Of a stretch of DNA of 64,000 nucleotides, positions 12,635-22,525 are shown in pieces. Source of the DNA: Climacium dendroides (taxonomy: Eukaryota; Streptophyta; Bryopsida; Hypnales; Climaciaceae); contig OX467083.1 in assembly GCA_950106755.1 (NCBI GenBank), forward strand, positions 40,128,555 to 40,192,554, given 5' to 3'. The notes under the pieces were generated by a model. The model saw only the letters and a list, made by a program, of their open reading frames with translations, ran no database searches and was not told where the DNA came from. The position numbers and the translations under genes are program-made. Position 1 is the first letter of the stretch, and every line of letters starts with the position of its first letter.

Positions 12635-12884
12635 ACTGGTGCCATGTGACACAGCCAAAATAAAAGTAAAAGTAGTTTTTAAAACTTTTAATTCACGACT
12701 TTCACACCATTAGTCCAAATAGGCCACAGGTCCAAATGGGCCACAAAACAAAGCCCATGCACCCCTGCTTGTAGAGAGCTTTCCAACAGTACCAGAAACA
12801 CAATTGGGAGACTCACGGTCCAAGAGATCTCACTATAACAAACATACAAGACAAAACAAACAAACAAACAACTTAACGTAAGGT
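12635..12884 (+). repeat. Dispersed repeat, copy 1 (about 250 bp)
   Basis: Shared with 20009-20220 (inverted) and 35130-35358. The common landmarks in order are a CCATGTGACACAGCCAAAAT-type start, a poly-A/T block with TTTTTAATTCA, CCCATGCACC, ACAGTACCA, AGAGATCTCAC, and CAAACAAACAAACAACTTAA at the end. No coding content is seen. It may be a miniature DNA transposon, but its exact ends are uncertain. Confidence 0.6.
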
Positions 12885-12930
12885 ATGGATGATTGCAATA
12901 TTCAAGGCTTGTTACTAGGAGCAGTAAATT

Positions 12931-13084
12931 AGAACAATTCATCATGGTCAAAAGTAGGAGTTTGCCCTCATGATATTGTTGAATTTTTATAATTTTTTTT
13001 CCCACAAGAACAATCCATCATGGTCAAAAGTAGGAGTTTGCCCTCATGGCATTGTTGAATTTTTATAATTCTTTTTCCCACAAA
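12931..13084. repeat. Tandem duplication, two units of about 77 bp
   Basis: The unit GAACAATYCATCATGGTCAA...TTTTTCCCACA occurs twice in direct succession (from about 12932 and from about 13009). The copies differ at only a few positions, so the duplication is young. It lies just beyond the dispersed repeat at 12635-12884. Confidence 0.8.
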
Positions 13085-13799
13085 AAGACAAGTGTGAGAA
13101 AATAATGACAAGAGCAATTGAAATTATGTTTTTTCAACAAAATATGAATTTGTCATAAAGTTTTGAAGTGTTTTACTATCCATCTTGGCCTAAAAGAATC
13201 TCTAGACTACCCAAACCATTACCAAAAGTATATCTTTAATGGTCATCTTAGTCACTGAAAGTAGTCACAATATTTTCTAACATGGCTACAACGTAAAGGT
13301 CTTAAAAAGTCACTTCCAATAATAAATTTGCACTCAAAAAATGGAAGTTCCTATTGTAGTCACTAATCACTCTATTATTGTAACCGAAGACATTAATTTT
13401 GGCCCAAATTTCATGTATTGAAAAAAATTTATAATTAACCATTCTTGAGGTGTCTAGAATGGGCCTTTCAAATCTCTAATGGATTGTTCTACTGGCCTTA
13501 CATGGAACATGCTGTGGTTAGAATGGCTACTACCCATCCATTGAAGATACTTTAAGGTACTACTCAAATTTCCATAAAATAATGAAAGTGCATGAAGAGC
13601 CTCTTCTTGTTCTTGTTGTTGTTTTTCTTCTTCAATTAGAGTCAATAAGGTTTCCACATTTCTACTCCAAGGTCTCCTTATGACATTTCTTGACAAAAAG
13701 TATTTTTGATCACATGCATAACATTATATAACCAAGCAATGGACTTCTCCATATTGGGAAGGTATTATTTCTCCTTGAATGCATGGGAGGGATTATTAC

Positions 13800-14675
13800 T
13801 TAACCCTTAAAGGACCCAGGCCTTATTTCTACCAAAAAACATTCAAAATTGCCATTTCTGTAGCAAAGAGTAAAAAAATTTGAAAATTATTTCTTTTGCA
13901 CATTTTACCGTAGGATCTTATACCTTAATAGTATGAGAATGTGTGGATAAAATTAAAATTTTTTTGACCCCATAGATTAAAAGATATTTGTATTTAAAGT
14001 GAAAAAAATAATTTTTTTAGCACCTTGCGGACTGGATTATTTGACTTTGAATTTTTTAAACTTAATTTTTTTGCTCTACAGAGTTTTGAGCTTTAAATCT
14101 TTATTGTGGGAAATTGATTTGAGAGTCTAGGGGAATTTTTTTAAAAAAGAACCCTTAACTTTTATGCTTGAAAAAATTGTTAAGTAGAAGTAGGTATGAG
14201 AAAGAAGGAAAATCTTAATTATTAATATCTTTGAGATGGAATTAAAATACACTAATCCGCATGGCGAGATTGTTTTAGCAAGCAAACAAAATCATGTAAA
14301 GTTTTCTTTTCAGAAAAATTGCATTTAGAAATGAATTCTATAAGTTATTTTTTAGGAAGATGCTCTAATTGCCAAAAAACAAGATTGTCCATAACCTCCT
14401 CATAAATAGATCAAATCAAATGAATCAAAGCTTCCCATGTAGACAAAAATATATTCTATGAAAAAAAATTAGAAAAAAGAAATTCAACATTTTTGAAATT
14501 ATTTTTTGCTGCCCCTTCTCCCCTGTTTTGAGCTTATTTGGGCATAACTTTTGTTCCCGGGCACCAATTGAAAAAAATTATATTCCCATGAAGCTCATTA
14601 GTTTTTCTATCTTCAAAAAAAATTTCAAAAAATCCAATTTGTCCCCTGAAGGGACAATGGTCTTTTAGGGGTTAA
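13800..14675. mobile_element. TTAA-flanked TIR element, group II (876 bp)
   Basis: The left end is TTAACCCTTAAAGGACCCAGG and the right end CTTTTAGGGGTTAA. The interior contains ACATTCAAAATTGCCATTTC, a CGTAGGATCTTATA block and GTTCCCGGGCACCAATTG near the right end, matching the elements at 7946 and 10031. No transposase ORF is seen. Confidence 0.7.
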
Positions 14676-15669
14676 TATAAGGATTGGAATTGGCTAAGGA
14701 AGCATATAAGACAATTTTGTTCACCATGGTGTCCCCTTTTCAACAATGCAAAAGGATCCATTGCCTCATTGGCAAATACAAATCAATAAGGACCAAGTTG
14801 AACCATCACCAAAGTTCATATTTTTTTATTCATATGAATAATATACAACGTAGATTGCAATCTTCAATGGATATATTGATGAAGCTACTTACACTAATAA
14901 GTATAGTTGGAACACAACAAAAATAGATGAAAGGACAATCACTCATCCAAAAATATGTAGATTCTTTCTAAAGATAGATGCCATTCCAAATTTTTGCAAC
15001 AATTTAATGATTAATTTCATGCATTGGGAATAAGAATCAAGGAATCTCAAGCCAAATCTTTTGTCAAAATAACATCATATTACTTTCAAGTGAATTGTTG
15101 CTCAAAATGAAAATAATTTAAACATCCATCTCTTATATTTTCCCATAAGAAAATGAAATAACTAACACTTAATTGCAACCCTACTGCAAAGGTAATTCCA
15201 AGAGATTTAACCTAAAATTTGTACCTTAGCAACAAAATTTATAGGGTGTTTAACATATTCATATCCAACACTTTGAAAATTCATGGGTTATTCATATAGT
15301 GTCCAGAATGATATAAGTGAAGAGAATCTAAAACCTTCTTTCTTTGCCAATATCATCCAAAATAAATAGAACAATTTAATACTAGGATACACGTTATAAT
15401 ACTGATGCAAATGATTCCAAGTCTACACAAAATTTATTTGAGTATTGCACAAAGGGAAAAAATTAGTATCTCTTCCAAAAGAAATTCTATAAACTAAATT
15501 GATATGTCCTATTAGTGTCTAAGGCAGAGGGTTAACCTCACCTAAAAATAATTAAAATTACCTTCAAATTTATTTTTTTAGAAATTGAATAAGTACAATA
15601 AATATTTCAAATCTAAAATAATGTGACTTTGGTAAATTAGTGTCACATGCACTGCTAAGATAAATCATA
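14676..15669. other. AT-rich intergenic DNA
   Basis: No supported gene. Short open frames (for example 14684-14926) have random composition. No repeat pair was identified within the stretch. Confidence 0.5.
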
Positions 15670-15670
15670 A

Positions 15671-15909
15671 TAGTTACTTCATTACACTAATGATGATAAA
15701 TAGTGTTATCCATACTAATTGTTTTAGAAATGCTATAAGTTTTTACTCTTTATAAATATTTTTACGAAAACCATAAATCCTAGTATCATTCTAAGTGGGA
15801 AAACTCTACATCCATAGTTGATAAAAATATTCATCAAGAATTAAAACTTATGGCTTTTCTAAATAAATTAGTGTAGGTAACACTATTTATCATCATTAGA
15901 GTAGCTACT
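15671..15909. mobile_element. Foldback (miniature inverted-repeat) element, about 240 bp
   Basis: The left arm TAGTTACTTCATTACACTAA then TGATGATAAATAGTGTTA pairs with the right arm TAACACTATTTATCATCA then TTAGAGTAGCTACTT. Further pairing is visible through TTTAGAAATGCTATAAG facing CTTATGGCTTTTCTAAA. A poly-T run of about 19 lies just beyond (15926-15944). No coding content. Confidence 0.75.
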
Positions 15910-15949
15910 TTGGGATCAATTTAAATTTTTTTTTTTTTTTTTTTCCTGT

Positions 15950-16666
15950 CTCATACCTGTTTGACTCTGCACTTCCACGTGTCAACGTGAAATCCTCCAC
16001 TTGGCAGCTAACCCCACTTCTAGTCCACATTCCCTCATTCCATATACCGGTAATCACCATCAGGAGCTCCCTGCTTAGCTTAGCTTCAGCATAGCTTATC
16101 CCCACAGCCTCCCATTTGGATGACGTGTGCTTGATTCTCTGCCACGGAGGTTCCCCGTCACCCCTGGAAGGAATCCAAGTGGAACCAGCCAGCGCATTAA
16201 AAAAAGCCACACAATATTCTATACCGCCTACAGTACAGTATTTGGCTCAGTCGTGGGTTCCTGAGCCCCCAGGTTTCCGGGCAGGCATTCTTTGGGAATC
16301 TCCTCATCTGCTTGACGCTTTCTCTTCGACACGGCACTCCCGAAGCATCTGCTGTGAAAGGCACCTGGCTTGGGCCCCAGAGAGCTAGCTCAACAGTGCC
16401 GGAGGGGTGTGCTGGGCATTTGCCAGTGGCTGCACAAACAGGCATGGATATGATATAGAACTACACCAGGGACGCTCACGTTGGTCCATTCCAGACATCC
16501 GAAAAGGGCTTCTTTTCGTGCAGCCACCGGAATGCTACTTTGGAAGCAGTTGCCGATTTTAGTTTTTTAGGGTTTGTTTTTAGGATTTAGGGTTTTTAGA
16601 TGCGACAGGAGATGGGGTATGGATGGGTACCGGGATTTGGGGTTGTGTGGGGTAGTAGCTTACACT
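15950..16666. other. GC-richer unique region, no gene recognised
   Basis: Base composition rises sharply from the AT-rich flank. Open frames exist on both strands (15905-16210 minus, 16116-16388 plus), but they overlap each other and match no family I know. TTAGGGTTT and TTTAGGGTTTTT motifs at about 16567-16598 resemble telo-box elements of plant promoters, so this could be a promoter for a transcript running rightward. Confidence 0.4.
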
Positions 16667-16728
16667 GGGGATTGGGTTGGGTTGGGTTGGGTTGGGTTGG
16701 GATGGGATGGGGTGGCGGGGTGGCGGGG
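16667..16728 (+). repeat. G-rich microsatellite with quadruplex potential
   Basis: At least eight runs of three or four G are separated by TT, AT or TGGC, beginning GGGGATTGGGTTGGG. This meets the G3+N1-7 quadruplex rule several times over on the plus strand. The long overlapping open frames through this tract on both strands are artefacts of the simple repeat. Confidence 0.85.
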
Positions 16729-19700
16729 TTGGAAGTGGTGCATATGGTTTTTCTTTTTGTCCTTTTTTTATGGGTAGAGTTTGCTTGTGCATGTGGGTTG
16801 GGATTGCTTGTTTTGGAAGGTACGGTGTGGTCTCTGTTGCACTTGGGCCAGCGTACACGCAGAACGTGATACTGGCGCTTTTTGTACTGGTTCCAAGCAG
16901 ACGAGCTGGTCCTGGAAGACACGTCTCCTCTGCAATTTATCTCCCACTTCAAATCCGTTGTAAACGTCCACGAGAGTTATTTTAGAGAAAAAAAGTCAGA
17001 GCAAGTCAAGCGAAATGGAGGCTTTGGCATACTCTCACATGCGTGGAGAATAACTATACTTGGTTTTAGGAGGTTTCACGTGCTCAAGTGGAGCTCCATT
17101 TTGCTGTGCAAAGTGGAATGGATTCTGTGGCAAACGTTGGGGATTTCGTATTTGCATCCATTTTCGAGTGCTCGATCAGGGGGTTGAGGGTATGTTTTGT
17201 TGAGCCCTAATTTCATTGCATTTTGATAGACAGGATTGTTTTAATCTGGTGACTGGGATTGTCAATCTGCGAACCTCACTGATCCACAATCATCACACAG
17301 AAAACGAATTGGATTGCTAGCTTAATTTGTCAGTAGGATGTGATTAAATTCCTTGCTGGATCTGTCTGTATTTGGTATGCAATGGAATCTCGTGCATGTG
17401 GATTCCCGTTGCTGTGCAATCAACTGGAGACTGTATTAACTCGTGCATTAACCAGATACCATGAGCATCGTTCAAGACTGCACACCTTCAGATTAGTCGC
17501 CTGTATATCAGTCGACGAAACAAAGTCATCCTTGACTTGCACCCAAACTACGAGGGACGTCTTCTTCCAGGTCCTTTTTCTGAAAGGAACCAATCCAAAA
17601 GTTGGAAACAAAGCAAGGACTGAAGATTGTAAAGTGAACGATTCCATTGATTCTATTGTAAAAGAAGGAAATTCAGATGGAGGTCAAATTCTTAGTCACT
17701 TGAATCAGTAAAGAGCATTGCATGAGGTAGTCAAAAATTACATTAAATTGGAAAAATTGTCTGCATATGACCTAATTAAACCAAAACTGCTGAAAAACAT
17801 GAGAACAAGTTTTGTGATTAGCTGGCGACTGATAGTTTTATTGAACAAAAATTGAATACATGTGCATACTCTTGCCTTCTCATTGACGCGAGCTCTGAGT
17901 CACAGTAAATCAATGCACTTAGCAGCTGTAGTCTGACCCTCTTAGCGTCATATTTTCTTTAGTACTTTTGAGCGGCTCATAGTGGCCCTTTCCTTTGTTC
18001 AATTCTTTTTGTTCTTTTTGACACAACATGAGTAATGCTCTTCATTGTTTCGGGTGATATAAAATTGAGCTCCGTCGGTATTATATTTCTCACAAAAGAT
18101 CAATCATTTAAAAACTTGAGGTTCTGTCCTTTAGCATCATCTCACCTGCCAATCTTCCCACTTGTAGGTTCATTGGAGTCGTTATAAACCAAGTGGTTTT
18201 GGATTGTGCAAGGATGCCGTGAGTCAAAAGATACAAACTGGTCGCACGTTCATGATGACAGAGACTTGCAAGAATGCAGGACCACAAAATGGCTTAGGCA
18301 CCTCCAACTGCTAAGGTTATGGAAAGACGAATTCTCGGAAAAATAATATTTGTTTTCAAGTGCACAACATCTGCTTCTTGACTTACTATATGCTAGACAA
18401 GAACGTCATGGCTTGTCCGATTTCAATTCTGGTCCACTATCAATGCCTTTCATGATGGTTTGTGAGCATCTAGCTCTCCTCATCCAATTGTCGATAGTGC
18501 ATATTATAGTCAAGCACTTCCAGGCATCATTCATCAACTTGTGCGCAAAGGAAGCAGAGAGTGAAGGACTTACTGCAAGTGATGAGAAAAATTCACCTGA
18601 CAATAAAGAGAGATTGATGATGCCGTTCTCACCACCAGAAACTGATGACTGACCGAGTGTGTACCTGTAACCTCTTTGCATAACGTCTGTCCGTCTACTT
18701 TGGAAGGACAGAGATGCCACCGCGGGCCATACTGAAGGGACTTTTACTCTGGTGGTTCACCAAATGTATAGAAATGTGAACCACCGGTTGTTCTATGCAT
18801 TTGGTGAAATGAAACTGTCAAGCAAGTGAAATATCCTGAACGGAGCCATCTCAAACCTTTGTTCGAGATAAATTTGAAGTGTTTGTTTGTGAGACAATCA
18901 TAGCATTCTTTAATTGGCTCTCTGCTGCACCCACGGATCCGAATCCATCTTGCTCATTCTGATTCTATCAGATGTTTTGCTAAAATTTGTATGAACTGCT
19001 ATCTTTAATTTCATTGATAAGGGTGCAAAAGCTAATTGGAGCGACATATGGGAGTAGGAGAATGCTTAATAATATATCTTCAAGTTGAATAGACAGCCAA
19101 TCTTGGACTATTCATGCAAGAATTGGGGTGGGGTAGGATCTTCAAGGTAAAGGATGCATGCTTACGAGGATTGCAAAGCCGGGTTTTTAGGACTTCTTTC
19201 CATTTTGAGCAAGCACAATTATAAGCCTTGAAAAGCGTTTGTGAAATGTCACCCATAAGAACAAGAAGCTTGTACTTTGAAACCCCTAATGTTGTTACCT
19301 AGGAAACATGACATTGGAGCCTCGTTAACACATTACGCTCAAACGCTCATTATTGAAAATAACATGCCTCTCCTTATCCAACGACTGACTACAAATGGGC
19401 TCCATTGCAAGCACTCTCCAACCTGGCCTTTAAGTGCCTGGACACCTTTCACTGAAAGATGATTAATGCCAGAGCTCAGATGTTAAGAAATTCCCAGTCC
19501 GAAACTCACCCACATAGATTCAGGGTCTTTCATTTAAATTCGAAGCTCTACATTGAATTTTGCATCAAACTCCGATCTAGTTCTGTTCAGTTTCTCTGTA
19601 ATTATAAAACCAAAGTCACTCGTACCTGTTACATATCCCCTCTCGTTTGCAAAAGAAAACATCTCTGCAAGGATATATACAGTATGTATATTCAGTAGCA

Positions 19701-20008
19701 GGCCTCGGGTGGAATCTCCGTGGAGCTCGAGGTGATGATGCAGGTTGAGTGGTTCATTCAGACGCGTCAATTGCTGATTGAAACTATTTCCAACCCCGCT
19801 GCGAGTCTCACCAAGGTATCCGGATATGTTGGCTCTCGGCTCGACATCTAAATCAAAGCCAAACACCGGAATCCTCTGAACAATATTTCACATATTGTGG
19901 CGAGTTTAATCATGTGAAATACCACATTCAGTTTGGTGAGTTTCCAACAAATCTTTTTGAGGGATTTATTTGAAAATTACTGGAAATCGGCTACTGATCC
20001 ATCCAATA
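16729..20008. other. Intermediate-GC region, no protein gene recognised
   Basis: Open frames of 60-123 codons occur (16882-17187, 17340-17711 and 18350-18652 plus; 19534-19866 minus). None has a recognisable motif or joins to a neighbour across good splice sites. The composition and the upstream telo-box and G-rich tract would fit a non-coding or lineage-specific transcript, but nothing here decides it. A strong short hairpin is listed separately. Confidence 0.35.
18751..18808. other. Short hairpin with two alternative stems
   Basis: TTCACCAAATGTATAGAA (18756-18773) faces TTCTATGCATTTGGTGAA (18791-18808) across a 17-nt loop. An alternative perfect 10-bp stem pairs GGTGGTTCAC (18751-18760) with GTGAACCACC (18776-18785). 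The two stems exclude each other. It could be a small foldback scar or a structured RNA; no evidence separates these. Confidence 0.55.
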
Positions 20009-20220
20009 AGTTAGATGTTTGTTTGGTTTGTTTTGTACGTTACGTTGAGATCTCCTGGACCGTGCTTGGTACCATCGGAAAGCCTGTGCATGGTCTTTGT
20101 TTCGTGGCATTTGGACCTACGGAGTTATGAAACTTCAAAGTTTTTATGAATTAAAAAATTAAAAAATGAATTTTACTTTTATTGGGCTGTGGCAACGGCA
20201 CAAGGTACACTAGTACATCT
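20009..20220 (-). repeat. Dispersed repeat, copy 2 (inverted)
   Basis: In reverse orientation to the copies at 12635 and 35130, it shows GTTTGTTTGGTTTGTTTTG, GAGATCTCCTGGACCGTG, GCCTGTGCATGG and, at the far end, GGGCTGTGGCAACGGCACAAGG. No coding content. Confidence 0.6.
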
Positions 20221-20438
20221 AACTTCAAAATTTATAACTGATTTCTAAGAGAATCCACAAAAACATGAATGAAAGTGTGTGAAGTGCGAGTTCTATTCAT
20301 CTTTCTAGAAAAATCCCTCCTCATGAAAATCCATTTCAGTGCTCACTGTAGAAGGGTGGGTTACCGTCACCCCACTCGTGCTCTGATTTGAGATTCAAGA
20401 TTGCAACGCCTGATTGAAGTCCACCTAAGGGTTAAACC

Positions 20439-21920
20439 CTAAACCCTAATCCCTTCCTTTGCACTCACGGCATTGGCCACCACTGGTTTCTCCGACCAAT
20501 GCACAGGATTGAACACGACGGGGTTCAATCGATCGAGGCAAGCGCATTCTCGACGCATATCTCGCAAGACCGGCCTCGGCGCCGCGAAGTACGGCGTCCA
20601 TTCTGCTCTCGCAAGCCGATACTTCGCCATCTTCCCACTCTCAACCGGTCGCCGTGAGAAGTTCCACGTCTCCTTCACAACATCATACATACAAACCTCC
20701 GGCATTGTCTCATTGTACGCCGGCACGAACGCCAGGTAATTCCTTCCCGCGGAGCAATCCCACGCCTTGTGCGACTCGATCCTCCCAAATATGACATAGA
20801 AGTACTCGTGCGGCAACTGCGTCACGTACTTGAACCTCCCCGTGGGCAATTTACTATAGATTTCAAGCTCCCAGACTTCAATCCTGTTGGGCTTCTCCAG
20901 CGGCCGAGTGGCGATGTAAATCGCGCCATTCACCTGACACTGCATCACTCGCGGCGCCTGACAATCCAATGGATTCATGTAATTTGTGTCTTTACGGAGA
21001 TCCGGGATTGTGAAGCTGATCTTGTTCCATCGCGACAAGGAAATTTCGAAGTAGAAAATCTTGTTGCACCAGGTGCTCTCCGCTTTGCCGCCTTTGCGGC
21101 GAATGGATTGATCGGTTCGCTCTTGTCCGCCGAAGTAGAGCCCGTCGCCAACTATGGCGATGTCGGTGCGCCCATGGGGAGGGAGGCGTGCGTCGCGAAT
21201 GCTGGAGCAGGAAACCCAAGCATCCACGCGAGAATCGTATGTGAAGAGCGTGACTTCCGAGGTGTTTGCTTCCATTGAGCCGGACTCGACGACCTCCGAC
21301 CCGAGGACATAGAGCTTGTAATCAGGGTGGCGCCGGTTTAGACGCAGCGACCGCCAGTCGCCGACTTCGGCTGGCTCGTCTGTGAGCACCATTTTGGCGG
21401 TCTTGTTGTGCATTTTGAAGTGGCCAAGCGAGGGAAGTAGGTGGTAGTCGCGTTGCAGGGGATTGTAAGCCACGAGTATTGATTTCTCGGGAAACTCTTC
21501 GTATGTAGGCTTCCGTTCTGCTTCACCTTCTGCTGGTGGCGATGACGGAGGTGCAGCGGGATCTAGTTCCGGTGGCGGGATTTCTTTGATGTCAGGGTTT
21601 GGGCACTTCGGTCGAATGCCCCCATTGACAATCAAGAGACCTGCAGCGCCGGCAATGACGTCGTCCACTCCCGATGGCAGAAAATCCAGGGCAGGCATGT
21701 TCATCCACTCGCGAGGCGCTATGGAGATTATGGGCGCGGATTGCAGGATGCGGTTGGAGTTGAAGACGACGAGCTTGCGGTTGTGACCGCGGTTGACGAT
21801 GAGGGGAAAGTACGTGCAGTAGAGACGCAGATGCTCGCTCCCGGGGAGGTACATCCCGGGGTTCCAATCCATGATGTTGTGCTGTGCTCGACCTCGCCAT
21901 TGCTCCCATCCGGCCCGCAA
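20439..21920 (-). CDS. Kelch/galactose-oxidase-like propeller protein, single exon, 493 aa
   Basis: An uninterrupted 493-codon frame with blade-like repeats typical of plant F-box/kelch partners: LVVFNSNRILQSAPI, AGLLIVNGGIRP, SILVAYNPLQRDYHLLP, LFTYDSRVDAWVSCSS, GDGLYFGGQE, IYIATRPLEKPNRIEVWE, VCMYDVVKETWNF. A proline- and glutamate-rich insert lies near residues 115-145. I see no F-box at the N-terminus, so it may be a stand-alone propeller or may have lost the adaptor domain. Shortly after the stop the opposite strand reads AAACCCTAAACCCTAA, a telomere-like motif at about 20430-20450. The molecular partner is unknown. Confidence 0.75.
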   Translation of the reverse strand: MRAGWEQWRGRAQHNIMDWNPGMYLPGSEHLRLYCTYFPLIVNRGHNRKLVVFNSNRILQSAPIISIAPREWMNMPALDFLPSGVDDVIAGAAGLLIVNGGIRPKCPNPDIKEIPPPELDPAAPPSSPPAEGEAERKPTYEEFPEKSILVAYNPLQRDYHLLPSLGHFKMHNKTAKMVLTDEPAEVGDWRSLRLNRRHPDYKLYVLGSEVVESGSMEANTSEVTLFTYDSRVDAWVSCSSIRDARLPPHGRTDIAIVGDGLYFGGQERTDQSIRRKGGKAESTWCNKIFYFEISLSRWNKISFTIPDLRKDTNYMNPLDCQAPRVMQCQVNGAIYIATRPLEKPNRIEVWELEIYSKLPTGRFKYVTQLPHEYFYVIFGRIESHKAWDCSAGRNYLAFVPAYNETMPEVCMYDVVKETWNFSRRPVESGKMAKYRLARAEWTPYFAAPRPVLRDMRRECACLDRLNPVVFNPVHWSEKPVVANAVSAKEGIRV

Positions 21921-21989
21921 GGATGAGGGACTAGCTAAACACTATTGAAAGACCTCGGCCTTGTCTTCGGAGGTTTGCCCGTCCCAGTG

Positions 21990-22525
21990 GAACGTCGGTC
22001 CCAAGATCTCAACGCTTCTGTTGTGGCTCATGGCAACGATATATTATTGCTCAATCGAACGTCCAAATCCTGGCTCCAATTCCTAGCAACAGAACAGAAA
22101 ATCCTTTGCAGACTGCAATTCAGCGTTGGCCTCGGAAGGTTCGCTTACAAATTCTGAACGCTTACGTGATTCGAATGATGTCGTACATTGTTCTCTTACA
22201 TTCTAGGCGATTGAATCGTTTCTCGCTTAAATTGCCCAAATTTCCCTTACCATCTTCACAAATTTTTCTATGAATGCAGCGCAAGCCCTCCACTGGAATC
22301 CGTGTCCTAAGATTGTAGGTACTTCTAGTGCGGCTCGCTGCAATGATCAGGTACTTCTATTCCACCTTCGCTTCCAAATTCTAGAAACACAATACGAATC
22401 CCTTTGCAGACAGCCCCTAAAGAAGCCTTATTGCCGCAGAAATTGAGGTCCACATTCATGATTTTGGACTTGATTCGAATGGCATTCAGTAATCTGTTCT
22501 TACATTCTAGGTGATTGAAGTGCAT
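21990..22525. repeat. Diverged tandem duplication upstream of the propeller gene
   Basis: Two units of about 300 bp run in direct order. Shared blocks are GTCCCAAGAT/GTCCTAAGAT, AATCCTTTGCAGAC/AATCCCTTTGCAGAC, TGATTCGAATG and TTCTTACATTCTAGG, the last at about 22193 and about 22497. The position immediately 5' of the minus-strand gene suggests a duplicated promoter or leader. Confidence 0.7.

Noticed and set aside
16580..16985. Several overlapping open frames on both strands around the G-rich tract
   Set aside because: They are produced by the GGGTT simple repeat, which lacks stop codons in several frames; the peptides are low-complexity.
20428..20452. Telomere-like AAACCCTAAACCCTAA near the 3' end of the propeller gene
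   Set aside because: Only two or three units, so it is a telo-box-like motif and not an interstitial telomere array.
20757..21278. 169-codon plus-strand frame inside the propeller gene
   Set aside because: It is antisense to the uninterrupted 493-codon frame, which has the blade-like motifs.
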